Source of the DNA: Ustilaginoidea virens
Taxonomy: Eukaryota; Ascomycota; Sordariomycetes; Hypocreales; Clavicipitaceae
Direction: 5' to 3'
DNA: 64,000 nucleotides
NCBI RefSeq assembly: GCF_000687475.1
Contig: NC_057318.1
Coordinates: 310,001-374,000 of the forward strand
The notes under the pieces were generated by a model. That model was not told the DNA's origin. It did not search any database and worked only from the letters and a program-made list of their open reading frames with translations. Below are positions 22,355 to 33,672 of the stretch, one piece after another (positions within the stretch are counted from its first letter, which is position 1; every line of letters begins with the position of its first letter). The position numbers and the translations under genes were made by a program.

Positions 22355-22728
22355 GTCAGTCGAGCCGGGGCAAAGAAACAACCAACCTTTGACCCCGTGG
22401 ACTTCAGCCATCTATCACGGGGGAAAGTGGGGAAGGGACCACCGCACTCTCTGGCAGATTGCGTGTATGGAATAGAAACATTCTCCCCCCCCCCCGCGGG
22501 GGCCCCTTGCTTCGTTCTCACCTTCGCGCTTCTCGAGGGGGGCAGCGGCGAAAACCGAGACGACGAGAGCACCGCACGCTTCGACGCCAATCTCGCCCGG
22601 CAAATAGATTGGGGTTTCTGTTTCGGCCTGCGCCCACGGACGCTGGCCACCCCCCGGGGGCGGCGCCGCATGTGAAGCTGCACCCGAGCGACGCGGATCC
22701 AGCCTTCCCCCCAGAAGCTTGGGGGGGG

Positions 22729-22735
22729 TATATAA
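22729..22735 (+). promoter_or_regulatory. TATA box of the HsbA-like gene
   Basis: TATATAA directly after a run of eight G, 215 bp before the ATG at 22950. The CT-rich leader downstream fits a strong fungal core promoter with a long 5' untranslated region. Confidence 0.6.
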
Positions 22736-22949
22736 CACGCGCTCGCTCGCCCCTCGAAGCTGAGAAAACCAGAAACAAACCAGCTCGCAACAAAACATCA
22801 GCCTTCTCCAGCCCTTCTTTGCCCCCTTCTCTTCTCTACAGCAAGCAGTTCGCTTCCTTGCCTTTTGCCTCGTGCAGAATTTTTTGTACCAAATCCCCCT
22901 TTTTTGTGTGTTTTATTACATCGTCTTCTCTCCCCGCCATTCTTCCAAG

Positions 22950-23618
22950 ATGAAGTTCTTCAGCTCCGTCATCCTCCTCGGCGCCCTGGCTGGCGTCCAC
23001 GCCCGCGTGATTGAGCGCGCCGCCGACGGGGCCGCCGTCAACAGCGTCGCCGACGAGGCCGCCGTCAACAGCTTCGCCGACGAGGCCGCCGACGACGCCG
23101 CCAAGGAAGTCAAGCCTGCCCACCCCCACAAGTCCCGCACCGCCGCCCAGGTCCTCAAGCACGTCCGCGTCAAGGCCGACGCCCTCGACGACCAGGTCAA
23201 GCACTGGAGCGGCGACCAGCAAAAGGTCCTCGACGCCGTCGACGCGCTCACCGCCGCCATCGAGAGCGGCACCGCCGACGTCAAGCACGGCAAGCAGTTC
23301 AGCATCTCGGAGCTCACCAAGCTCGCCTCCGCCGTCGACGAGCTCAAGGAGCATGCCGAGACCCTCGTCAAGGACCTCAAGGCCAAGAAGCCCGAGATTG
23401 AGAAGCACAACCTCTGCGCGCTCCTGCGAACCAACATCAGCAAGATTGGAAAGGACAACAAGAAACTGAGCAAGGCCATCGTCGCCAAGGTCACCCCCAT
23501 GTTCCAGGGCATTGCCAAGTCGCACGCCAAGGCAGTCGACGACGTCCTGGCCGATGCCGAGAAGGCCTTTAACGAGAAGAACTGCGTCGACACCGGCAAG
23601 CCTTCCCTGGAGTTTTAA
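22950..23618 (+). CDS. HsbA-like / cell-wall galactomannoprotein family secreted surface protein
   Basis: Single exon of 222 residues. The start at MKFFSSVILLG gives a classic signal peptide with likely cleavage after VHA (residue 19); the upstream in-frame start at 22872 would bury it. A 9-residue repeat (AAVNSVADE / AAVNSFADE) follows the signal sequence. The rest is helical, with regularly spaced Ala, Lys, Asp and Leu and two cysteines, like the hydrophobic-surface-binding-protein A family. Known members coat cell walls or bind hydrophobic surfaces such as insect cuticle or plastics. A TATA box and a biased choice of C-ending codons suggest high expression. No GPI-anchor tail is seen. Confidence 0.8.
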   Translation: MKFFSSVILLGALAGVHARVIERAADGAAVNSVADEAAVNSFADEAADDAAKEVKPAHPHKSRTAAQVLKHVRVKADALDDQVKHWSGDQQKVLDAVDALTAAIESGTADVKHGKQFSISELTKLASAVDELKEHAETLVKDLKAKKPEIEKHNLCALLRTNISKIGKDNKKLSKAIVAKVTPMFQGIAKSHAKAVDDVLADAEKAFNEKNCVDTGKPSLEF

Positions 23619-24505
23619 AAGGACAAAACAAACAGGCAACCCTGAGAGCTGGGCTTGCGGCGCAGGTGAAAGGGCATGGAGGGTCGCCTGTCCGGGAAAT
23701 CCGGTGCTCCTTTTTGCCGCGCGCCAGGAAACATGAAGGGACGACAGGATGGGGATGGTACTTGTCAACTTGGAAACCGCAGGGAGACGGACCCGACGCT
23801 CAGTTTCGATTTATGTTTGTAAAGGATTACGTGTAGCTTAGTTCACTGTCTTTAAAATTCAAGCAGCTGGAATACAGCCCTGGAGGCTGATTCACAAAAG
23901 TTTGGACTCTCTCTCTCTGTGTGTGTGTTGTGTGTGCGCGCGCGTTTCGAAATGTGTCGCCATACGAAAGAACCCTTTAGCCTGGCAATTACACGACATT
24001 TCCTAACCTGTTGTCGCACTCGTCGGCTAAAGGCCTGTCGCGTAGGACGCCAGGACCAGGACCTGCAGCCACGTTGAAACAAGTTCCAAACTCTGGAACA
24101 TCCCGGCCCCCCCCCAAAAAAATCCAATGGCCAGGACTGCAAAAACCCCGGTCGGCATGCCAAAAGGCGACCACGCGCCATGGATTCCTGGAAACAACGA
24201 GATGCCAGAGGTTGCCGGGAGGCGGGAGCGCCAGCAGGCCACCGCATCGGCAACAAGGTTGAGCCCAAGCCGCGAGACGTCACGGCAGCAAGCTGGCACG
24301 CGGCATCTGCAGCCGCGGCTGTCTGGTCCGCTGGTGGACTCGGTTCCGCCGCGGCAACTGCATTTTATTCCCATTGCTCCCTTTTCCCCCCTGGACACTG
24401 CGCTGAGCGTTGGCTCACTCGACGAATTCACCAGAACCGCGAGCGACTAAAAATTTACAGGCTTTATGCACTTCATGCACTTCATCACTTCATCGCTTCC
24501 TGCGC
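23619..24505. other. Convergent 3' spacer
   Basis: Lies between the stop codons of the HsbA-like gene and the FSH1 hydrolase, which converge. A CT/GT dinucleotide stretch sits near 23910-23942. No gene recognised. Confidence 0.65.
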
Positions 24506-25621
24506 CTACGCCGCCCACACCTTCTCCACGGCAGCCACCAGCTCCTGCAGCGTCCTCGCATCGCGGGGAATCGTGTGGCCTTTGCCGTGGTCAAACAGCA
24601 CGGCCGTGTCCCGGTCGCACATGCCGAACAGGGCCATGGCGCCGTCAATGTACGGGTCGTTGCAGCCCACCACGTGGCAGCTGGGCACGTCGATGACGTC
24701 TTGGCACTCGTCGGCGAGCAGGTAGCGCACCAGGCCGTCCTGAATCCGCACCGGCGGCCAGCCGGCAAAGAAGACGGCGCTCTGTTTGTTCGATCGGGCC
24801 CAGCACAAGCCCATTGCGCCCGGGTTATGAGATATTCCACAGAAGCAGTTACGGTGGGTGGGGGCGGCGGGGGGCCACACCCCGACGAGTCTCGCTCGTA
24901 CGGGCAGCCAAACGGGGAACCAAGGGCGAGATGGCGCTCACCTTGAGGTGCCGACGGCGCCCGGCCTCGTCGAACCGCCGCTTCTCCTCCAGGACCAGGC
25001 TGGCGGCGATGGTCGCCCCTTCCGAGTATCCGAGAACGCCCTGCCGTCGCCGTCAACGGGGGTCAGATGAGAGCACGGGACGAGAAAAAACCCCCCCGGG
25101 TTCGCGTCGTCGGGATCTACTTGCCGTAATGTCCGGGTCCGCGTCGAGCGTCTCGATCAGGCGGTCGAGGCACGCCTGCACCGACTGCTGGGCCCCGCCC
25201 TCCAGGTCGGCCACCAGGCGCCGCATGGTGTCCTCGGGGCTGATGCCGTCCGGGAACTCGCGCAGCTTGGACACGAGCTTGTCGTGCTCGCGGAGGCCGT
25301 CGTACGCGGTGAAGCGGTACAGCGGGCCGGGGCCAAAGTACGTGTCGAACCCGGGGGGCGGCGTGGCCTCGTGGCCGCCGTCGATCCAGCGGAACTGGGT
25401 CTGGGTCGGGGACGAGGCCGAGGCCGAGGCGGCGGCGACGAACGGCTGAAGCTGGGTCTGGAAGTTCTGCGGGCGGCGAGGGCGAGAGGGGAGGCACCGG
25501 GTGAGTTGAGGGGCGGGGGTGTTTTCGTTGGTTTGCTTGTTGCGTGCGCCCGGCTGGGCGGGATGAGGGCTTTGCTTACCTTTGCGCTGCCAAAGGAGCC
25601 GTGCAGGCAGAGGATCGCCAT
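24506..25621 (-). CDS. FSH1-family serine hydrolase (LovG-like)
   Basis: Four exons, 25621-25580, 25466-25125, 25040-24942 and 24781-24506, join in phase 0 to give 252 residues. The start MAILCLHG is the characteristic first beta-strand and oxyanion-loop sequence of the family. The catalytic triad is intact: Ser134 in GYSEG, Asp203 in GCNDPYI and His230 in GKGHTIP. The second intron uses a GC donor (GCAAGT) instead of GT. Known relatives are small alpha/beta hydrolases, some of which (LovG) release polyketides from highly reducing PKSs. The gene lies about 1.4 kb from a degraded PKS of that class, so a former role as its thioesterase is plausible but is an inference. Confidence 0.88.
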
Positions 25622-27017
25622 GGTGATGCGATGGCTGCTGGCGCGCGAGGACGGGAGCGTAGTCGCGGGAGCGTTGTCGCGGGAGCGTATTTGCTTGGGA
25701 GGACGTCGTTGGTTGTTGCGACGTTTATCAGTCTGTCCAACAAGGCGCAGTGGGTGGAGTGGGGTTAGGTCACACGACTGGAGGCTGCGTGAGGTACTTG
25801 GCCGTCCTGGGCATCCCGGGGCCTCGGAACAAGTACCTGGCGCGGGGCTTTGCTTTCACCAAGATTCAATGCTGTTATCCCGCAGGCGCAGGATGCGACG
25901 TCACCGAGAGAGACAGCCAGGTCGCATCTACTGTACAGAGTACGGACTACCCTGTTGCTCTGCATCACTCACTCATTCAGTTCTTCCCGCTGCTGCGCCA
26001 CCCATGGTTTGTGGCGGCCCCTCGATAGGGTCGACGGCAGATTCCGCTCGTGGCCCTTTTCCTCGCCCGCACCGTGCATGCCGCATGCCGCATGCCGTAC
26101 GTGGCATAACGCGTTCCGTGGAGCTATCCACGTGATGCCGCGTTGCCAGTGACTTTGGGATCAGATCAACGCCGTGCGCTTTGGTGAAGTGAAGCCGTCC
26201 CGCGGGTGGCAGATTCCAGGGGCTAGGATCGCCCGCCGTGTGGGCCTGCGCTGTGGGACCCTGGCGGCTGTCCGCCTGGGCGTTGCGCTACTGCCGAGAC
26301 CCTGCGGACCAATCAGGTACATTATGTACTGTAGCTCCCCGCTGCGGGCCGTGCCAGCCGGCAGCTGCAGGCTCGGCAGTTGGCCACCTGCCGAAGCCCC
26401 TCAAGTGCCGCGCGACAACGACGACGCATCTGCACATCACGCTGCAACCTCGACCACTGGCGCGGCGAAAAGAGGTGATTCCTCATGAAACCGGGTACCA
26501 TGCTCTTGTCTGGGCGGCCCCAAAAGGGGGGGAACACGGCCATCGGCCTGCTTGACTTGAAAGCAAGTACGGACCTTGGTGGAAATGCTTGGCCGTCTGC
26601 CAGTCTGCCGCCGTCCTGACCGACCGCTCACTACTAACCACGTGCTTTTGTTTGCACAGCTTCACGACAGTTGCTGCCGCACTCAAACCCCCCTCCACCC
26701 CGACCCCCGGAAAAAGGGCTGCCTCAACATGCGGAGCGGCTACTTTATGATGCGAGCTGGCCCAGCTTGATGCTTCCTTGTTCAGCATCACGTACCAAGA
26801 GGCCACGGCAGTGTGCAAGGAAATGCGCGCTCGGGTACGCGCCTGCTTCCTCGGGCGCAGGCGGCGGCCGCAGTACAGGCGCTCTGGTCGGGAGAAGCAA
26901 CTTGCGCGATTCACCGCGCCAAGTCGGGCTTGGAGAGGGGACAAGGCGTCGGTTGCCTGGTGATTAAACCTCTTGATCGCTCCAAAGGACAACGACAAGA
27001 TTCGATGAGGCATCTCC
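25622..27017. other. Spacer between FSH1 hydrolase and PKS relic
   Basis: About 1.4 kb where the promoter and the N-terminal ketosynthase half of the PKS would be expected. I cannot recognise the ketosynthase active-site cysteine region here in any frame. No other gene is supported. Confidence 0.55.
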
Positions 27018-27480
27018 AACGTGGGCGTCAAACAAGACGGCGAAACAGTGGGTGAGCCGGGAGCGGCCGCGCCAACATTTCGCCCCAGGATTCCGGATAC
27101 ATCGAAGCACACGGCACTGGCACCAAGGCTGGTGATCCGATCAAGGCGGGCGGTCTGTATCGCGAGTCTGGCAGCGGCCGAATGAAGCGAGCGCCACCCG
27201 TGCATTGGCCCCGTCAAGCCAAACGTCGGACATCTGAAAAACGCCAGTGGCATCATCTCCGTCATCAAGGCCTACCTCGTGCTGGAAAAGGGCTTCATCT
27301 TGCCAAGCGTCAACTATTCACGGGCACACCATGCACAACCCTTGACAAGTGGAATATGAAGGTGCCAACCAACCTCCGCCCGTGGCCCAAGGACAAGAAA
27401 CAGTCAGCATACAGCTTAGCTACGGCGTCTCCAACGCGCATGTAGTGCTCGAGCGCCGTCCCCCTCGGCGGCCCCTGCCG
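27018..27480 (+). pseudogene. PKS relic: ketosynthase C-terminal fragment
   Basis: GVKQDGETVG, YIEAHGTGTKAGDP, VKPNVGHLKNASGIISVIKA and SYGVSNAHVVLE are all recognisable but sit in three different frames. Confidence 0.9.
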
Positions 27481-27759
27481 GCTCCCACGACGGAACACAC
27501 CAAGCGTATCGTCCTATGCGCCAACGACAAAAAAGCCGCGACGACCATCATGTCCTAGCTGACTGTCTACCCGGAGGAGCACCCAGGGTTTTCAAAAAGA
27601 GCATCTTCTACAAAATCGCCTGCACGCTGACCCAGAGACGATCGCATCTTTCGTGGCGCGTTGCCATTGCCACGCCGTCGTGCGACGAACCGGCCAAGAC
27701 GCGGAACAGCCCTGCAACGGTGCCCAAAAGCGCCGTCACCAAATGCAAGGATGCATTCA

Positions 27760-28790
27760 TCCACACCGGGCCAGGGGCCCAGCGGGGCACAGATGGGCCG
27801 CGAGCTGATACAAGTATATCCCGTGTTTGCCGGCGCCGTATGCACAGCTTCCGCCTGTCTTGCACGGTTGTCGCGCAGTTCTGCGTCGTCGAGGAGCTTC
27901 TGAGGCCCAGGGAGGACTCCAGGATTGGCGAGGCGTACCTGTCGCAACTAATCTGGGCCGCTATGCAGATCAGCCTGACAAAATTGCTGGCCTCGTGGGG
28001 CGTCAGGCCCAGCATGGTGCTTGGCCGTTACAGCGGTGAAATTGTCGCTGCGTATGCTGCTGGTGCGCTGTCGATGGAGGGCGCCATGTCGGCGGCGCAC
28101 CACGGCAGCCAGATGGCCATCTTGTTAAAGGAAAGGCATCGAGAGATGCGGGGAGCCCATGGCAGCTATCGGGTGCGGGTGCGCAAGACGTCCAGCGTCA
28201 AATCAAGTTGCTAGGCTTGCATGAGTTGACGGGCGTGCCACGACTCACCAAACTTCGTCACGATATCCACAGACGACGAGCGAATCGATCGACTGGAATC
28301 AGAACGGGAGCGGCAACCCGTCGTTAACCAACCGCAAGCTCAATATTGACGGGGCGCATCACTCGCCTCGCATGCCCCGTTTGCAGACGCGTATCTCGAT
28401 GTGCTCAGAGACATTGTCCCGCGACCGTGCCGCACCGATGTAGCCTTCTTCTCGTCGCTGGCTGGCAGACGCAACACTACCGAGGAGCCGGGGCCGTCTT
28501 CCTGGGCCGGTAACCTGGTCAAGCGCCATGCTGTTCTCCGCCGCCCTCGAGAAAATATGCGGGACCGAACAGGTCGACATTCTGATCCGGGTAGAGCCGC
28601 ACTCGGCACTCCAAGGTTTCATCAAGCAGATCCTCAAGTCCATCGGCGCTCAAGCCGCGAGTGACGTCCAATCCCATGCCACGCTGGTGCGAAACCAAAA
28701 CGGCGTCGTGGCGTTGATGGACCTCGCCGGGAAGCTGTTCCTTCAAGGTCAAGCGCTCCAGTTTGACCGAATCAATCAACCCCACGCCAC
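27760..28790 (+). pseudogene. PKS relic: acyltransferase fragment
   Basis: An eroded GQGAQ-like start (PGQGPSGAQMGREL) is followed, in another frame, by LLASWGVRPSMVLGRYSGE, where family members have GHSxGE. The C-terminal piece IRVEPHSALQGFIKQILKS ends near 28790. Confidence 0.88.
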
Positions 28791-28849
28791 GACGACGCCG
28801 GGCCTCACCACAGACTTGTCACCATGCCCGTGAACAAGTCAACGCTACT

Positions 28850-29830
28850 GGTACGAGTCCCGCGCCAGCAAGCAACACCGGCGTAAGCCCTTTGCCAGCA
28901 CGACTCGGAGCTGACGTGGCGCAATGCACGCTCTTTAGACGACCTGCCGTGGATCAAACATCGCCGGATGCAGTCGCTGGTTACCTTTCCATTCGGCGGC
29001 TGAATATGCATGGCGTTAGAGGCGGCGTATCAACGGGCTCGCCTCCGTCAGCTAAAAAAGAAATATGAAATCGGCTCCTCGCGGCTTCGCCAGGTCAACG
29101 TCCCCAAAGCTCTTGTGCTGGACAGCAATACGGCGTATGAGACGGTTCTCACTCCAAGGCCCTACGCCGAAGCAGCCCGATCTTTGTCGAACGAATGGGA
29201 CGAATTCTCTGCATCTTTGCGGGATCCCAGCAGAGGATGGCTCCAGCACTGCCGAGGATTAGTAAGAGTCAAGAGGAAACGAAGCGACAACAATGTCCAC
29301 GAACACAGATCTCACCCCGCACATGGTCGCCGGAAGAGGCGCAGACGAGACCAGGCGTCAGGGTGCCCTTGGACGTAATGTATGCCGAGCTCCAGGACCA
29401 CGGTCCTTCGTTCACCATGTCCGATGACGACTTTGCGGCGTCGGGAATGACTGGGAGTTGCCGTCCCCGACACCGCCTCCTCCATGGGTATGGCCTACGA
29501 GACGCCCTCCATCATGCCGGCGGCTTTCGTGGATAGCTTTGTCCAGTTTACGTTTCACACACTGTGCGCCGGGTGCGGCACATTGCCGTGGCGGTTCATG
29601 CCGTCGGCAGCACACGAGAGGGAAGTCGGCATGAAATTGCCCAGTAATGCGGGAGACGTGGTACAACTTGTTGCTTCTGGCTGTCCTGGCCATGGGAGCC
29701 TTGGCCCGGTGACGTTTGCTATTGACTCTTGGCACCCTTCCTCCAGTAAATCGGTCATCACGGCAGAAGGATTGAAAATGAGCCCGATGGGCTGGATTTC
29801 GGCCCCAGTTACGAAGCTAGATGGCTGTGC
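28850..29830 (+). pseudogene. PKS relic: dehydratase fragment
   Basis: LDDLPWIKHRRMQSLVTFP runs into a TGA at 29001-29003, then MALEAAYQRARLRQLKKKYE continues in frame. The hot-dog C-half includes AYETPSIMPAAFVDSFVQFT and GPVTFAIDSWHPSSSK. Confidence 0.87.
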
Positions 29831-30412
29831 TACAAAATTCACTGGCGTTTTTCCTTTGTGTCCATATTTTTGTGAAGATTAAAAAAAAAAAAAAAACATA
29901 CAACACCAGGTATTCGCTGGTCGTCACCGACCCAACTACTAATCCGGCGCTCGCCTGGTTATCTATCGGAGATCGGACGGGATCCAGAATTTTCAAGCGG
30001 CTGTGGTCGTATGTGACAGTGGCGTGAGCAAAGCGACTCTATATCCGCCGCGCCCGCTGACTGATGCCGCGAGCCACAGGGCTGGAGCGCTTCAAGATTG
30101 AAGTGCTTTGTTACGTTCTGCCTCGCACATACGTACCGTAGACGAATGGCCATGCCGCAGCAACACCGTAACTTCCGGCGCCTACGGTTCCGCGTCGCAT
30201 CCTGAACGAAGCCATGGCCCCAGGGCCATGCTGAGGAGCGCGCGGTCCAGAGACGGAGAAGCGATTGGCGACGCTAGGCCTAGATGCGCCGCGATCGAAG
30301 GCGTCATACGTCTTCGCGGGCTGAAATAGGATCCTGAACTCTCAGAGAGCGATTCTGGGCAAGGACAGTCCCTGGGCGGATTCGGAGCCTTTGCGAGCGG
30401 CACGGCCAGCTT

Positions 30413-31510
30413 GTGGTGCCGCGACTGGGGCAGGACGATGAGCTGAAGGAAGGAACCCGTCTTCCACCAGGCGGGAGCAGAGGCCCCGCACGCCCGAGAC
30501 TTTCAGCAAGGCGGGGGAAAGACCCGAGACGGCGGTCGGCACGGCCGGGGCCCCGGACTCCCTGTGCTGGAAGGACGAGCCTGAATACGACCTGGCCGAC
30601 GACGAGGTTGACATCCGCGTCGCGTGCACGGGGAAGCAACTCCAACGACGCGGCCATGGCGATTGGGCCAGCTGTCTGCTTCGTACGCCGGCATCGGACG
30701 CAGCGGCACCGTCTCCGGCACCGGCCCCGAGGTTCCCTCGCTCGCCGTCGGCGATCGTCGCTTGCCGCCGTGCCCCTTGGTGCGTACGGCACTTTTGCGC
30801 GCCGTCTTTGCACCAGCGCCGGCGTTGTAGCGGATGGGCATGAGCATTGGGGTGGCAGCCTCCGTCCTTGACGCGTACTCTTACGGCGTGCTACGGTCTT
30901 GTCGAGCTTGCCCACCTCCAGGCTCGGCCATCCAGCTGGCGCAGACAACCGGGGCCGACGTCTACAAAACCGCAAGTACAGCCGCCAAGAAGCAGCTGCT
31001 GGTGGACAGGTACGGCATGGTTCCCGAGAGCCACGTCTTCTAAAGAGTACAGCAGGGACGGTTTCGTTCGGCCCCGCCATACGCCGCGCTACGGGCGGGA
31101 GGGGTCCTTGACGCGCTCATCAACTCTCTGGGCGGCGACGCTCGAGAATCGTGGGCGACTCTGAGCTCCGTTTGAGAGGATTCATCGAGCTCGGCAAGCG
31201 CGACATCACATGTGACGGCAGGTTGGCTATGGCCCAGTCTGACTCGAACTGCACTGCACGTCCAGCTCGGTCGATCTGACGCCTGTATCTACCGAGGCGC
31301 CCGCGGTCTTGTGAGGCGAATCCTGGGCAATGCGATGGGCTGGTTGACGAGCAAGGCAATTGGTCCGCTGGCAGGAACGGGCACGGCAGACGTGGAAGCC
31401 TCGCTCAGGCAACTGCCGAGTGGCAGGCCGAGTGGCAGGACGCGCGAAGAGCTTGTTGTGAATCACGACCTCGCAGCCAAGGTCTCGCAAGGTACGTACG
31501 TGTGCAAAGG
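30413..31510 (+). pseudogene. PKS relic: enoyl reductase fragment
   Basis: VPRLGQDDELKEG marks the linker. EYDLADDEVDIRVACTG, YAGIGRSGTVSGTGPEVPSL, TGADVYKTASTAAKKQLLVD and YGMVPESHVF follow in shifting frames. The usual NADPH-binding glycine-rich stretch is not recognisable. Confidence 0.85.
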
Positions 31511-31574
31511 CGAGCGGAAAGACTAGGGGGGCGAGATTGCCGACCGGCTCCGGTCGTTGTAGGTCACTCAGCGA

Positions 31575-31860
31575 AGCTCAACCGCAACAAACCCCAAGGG
31601 CAATGGCTACCTATGTCATGCCATAGTCGGCGGAACCGGCGGCATCGGGTGCGTGCGTAATTACAAGGGACCTCGTCCGGAGAGGTGCCCGCCGTGTCGC
31701 GGGGCCGTGGCGCAGTGGGAAAGCGTCGAACGAGGCGGCAAACGTCATCAACGACAGTGCTGCAGCAGGCGCGGCGGTGCAGTCGCTGGCCTCGGAGCTG
31801 CAACAGACGCCTCCGCCGGTCGGTGACGTTGTCCACGCTGCAACGGTGCTAAGATAAGAG
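31575..31860 (+). pseudogene. PKS relic: ketoreductase fragment
   Basis: NGYLCHAIVGGTGGIG preserves the Rossmann motif; ANVINDSAAAGAAVQSLASE follows in another frame, after which the domain is truncated. Confidence 0.85.
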
Positions 31861-31934
31861 CGAGCATCTATCTGGAAACGCACTCCCGGACGCATTGGCG
31901 CATCGCCGTTGTCAGCGAGGCCTGGTCGGCACGG

Positions 31935-32165
31935 TTGCGTCGGAGCTCGGGGGGCAAGCTCGCGGCGATGCTGATGATGGACCCGGCGAACGTGGCTGCG
32001 CAGAGTGTGCACATGCGGTTACACTCGTTTGGGCTGGACCCGCTGAATGCCATTGGGATGCGCAACTGGATCGGGAGGGAGCTGCAGGCCCACCTGCAGA
32101 TACGGGAGCTGCTGACGGTTGGGGTGGGCGAGGTTGCGGGCTTTGCGGCCATGGGCCATGGTGCT
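31935..32165 (+). pseudogene. PKS relic: acyl carrier protein fragment
   Basis: KLAAMLMMDPANV, FGLDPLNAIGMRNWI and ELQAHLQIRELLTVG match the carrier domain of highly reducing PKSs. The phosphopantetheine serine codon is a CCG proline at 32040-32042. Confidence 0.88.
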
Positions 32166-33023
32166 GGCGAGGACTCGGCTGGCGGGTGCGTGGAAGAAGT
32201 GAAGACGCAATGCAGTCTTTGCGCAGCAACAAGGCCGCTTGTGCGACTGCCTGCCGTGACGACCGTGGAAGTGGTCCACAAGCGAAGCTGTCTCGGGGTC
32301 ATTCAGCACCGGACGGGCTCAAGGATGTCGGCTAATACATGCCGACTACGGGGAGCTGCTTGCTTCATCGCAGGGGTCGAGAGCCTTGCTGCATTCGCTG
32401 GCGTACGGGAGCACTGACGCCTAGAGTTTCAATCCAAAATATCCTCTGCTGGTCCGTGTCGCTTCCCCCCCCCTCATGGGTCGAGGCAAAAATAGGCTCC
32501 TGCTGGCCTTTTACCCATCCGGGATGGCCCTGGCGGCCGTTGCAGCCAATGTGCTGCGTAAACCCGTACGCTCCTGGCAAACCTGATGCGGCGGGAACGC
32601 AACGGCGACCCCTTTTCCACGCGTGGTGGTTATTTGTCGCCAGCTTGCCGGTGAATGGTGGTGGGCGGAGAGGGTTTCCAGCAAGCATCTGATCTGCCAG
32701 CCGCGAGGGGGGGGGGGGGGGAGGCTTCTCGCAAACCAGGTGGTGCGGAGCTGACATGTTGTGTCGCACGCGAAGCTGGCTGGCTGGCTGGCTGGCTGAA
32801 ACTCGCGCGAGTACGGAGTACGGAGTAGGGGGGGCCAACTTGGCCAGATGATATGGCCCCCACATGGCAGCGAGGACTGAGACTGGTCCGGGGGGGCTGA
32901 AGCATCGATGATGACCGGACCGGGGATAGAGGGCAGAGGGCAGAGGAAAAAGGGCAGAGGAGAGGGATGGGCGGCAGCAAGGACGGAGGAATCGGCGGTG
33001 CGTACGGGGCGCTCCGCGCTGGC

Positions 33024-33058
33024 ATCGCAGGATCGCAGGATCGCAGGATCGCAGGATC
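33024..33058. repeat. ATCGCAGG tandem repeat
   Basis: Four 8-bp units followed by a partial ATCC unit. Confidence 0.93.
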
Positions 33059-33624
33059 CAGCAGCAGCCCCTGAAAGGGAGAAGCCGGCAGGAAGGGGGG
33101 GCTATCGTGCCGACTCCCCAGTCCCGGCTCGCCTCCCGACCCCCTTCCCTGGACGCTGGTTGTTGTTTTGGGTGTCGGGACGGAGTGGTGTTGCGTCTGG
33201 CTGGCCGTGCTGGCCGTGCTGCTGGCTGGTGTCGCGGGATGCTGGAGTGGGCAAAACGCAAGTTGCCAGCAGCTGAAGATGAATGAGCATGGGATGATGG
33301 AACTCGTAGCCGGCGCCACTGAAGCACGCCCTGATTGGTTGCTGCTGCTGCGCGCCCACCTTGCGAAAAGTGGTGCCGGAAGAATGCAGCCCCGGACCCC
33401 TTGTCTTTCCGGTCTCTGATACATGCCTGGCGTCTTGCAAAGATGCAGCCTTCTGCGACATTCGTCAGCGCAAGCCCACCCTGGCGGCGTCAAATCTCTT
33501 TGAGGATCCAGGCGCTAGCGGGGCATTCGCAAGTGCAGTGCCCCTGGCGGCCTGGCCGTAAGGTTGCGCCAACAGATGTCGCCACCCGCCAGCTGACGGG
33601 GTTTGTTGGGTTTGGATACCGAGG

Positions 33625-33672
33625 GAGCAGCAGGAGAAGCAGGAGCTGCAGGAGAAGCAGGAGAAGCACCAG
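33625..33672. repeat. GGAGAAGCA tandem repeat
   Basis: Five imperfect 9-bp units of GGAGAAGCA with GGAGCTGCA and GGAGCAGCA variants. Confidence 0.85.

Larger units (their letters stand above)
19631..22949. other. 3.3-kb intergenic region with tandem duplications
   Basis: Holds a roughly 150-160 bp two-copy duplication (20114-20424), CATA units (21113-21134), a 12-bp repeat (21341-21388), a 63-bp duplication (22229-22354) and the promoter of the HsbA-like gene. Two overlapping plus-strand frames (21585-22475 and 21607-22392) are rich in Pro/Arg/Gly and pass through the tandem repeats; I do not support either as a gene. Confidence 0.6.
27018..32165 (+). pseudogene. Highly reducing type I polyketide synthase, decayed relic
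   Basis: Fragments of one iterative fungal PKS occur in order on the plus strand: ketosynthase C-terminal half, acyltransferase, dehydratase, enoyl reductase, ketoreductase and acyl carrier protein. They lie in all three frames and are interrupted by stops, so no continuous protein is possible. The ketosynthase relic alone switches frame at least twice between the HGTGT motif and the SNAHVVLE motif. Active sites are also altered: the acyltransferase GHS motif reads GRY, the dehydratase has an in-frame TGA at 29001, and the carrier-protein serine is replaced by proline (LDPLNA). The N-terminal ketosynthase half and a clear methyltransferase are missing. GC content is normal, so this is decay by indels and substitutions, not the AT-rich pattern of RIP. 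Confidence 0.9.

Noticed and set aside
21585..22475. 296-codon plus-strand frame
   Set aside because: Passes through a 63-bp tandem duplication and poly-T DNA, and overlaps another equally long frame; no family resemblance.
27018..32165. PKS relic explained by RIP
   Set aside because: GC content and dinucleotides look normal; damage is mainly frameshifts plus scattered substitutions.
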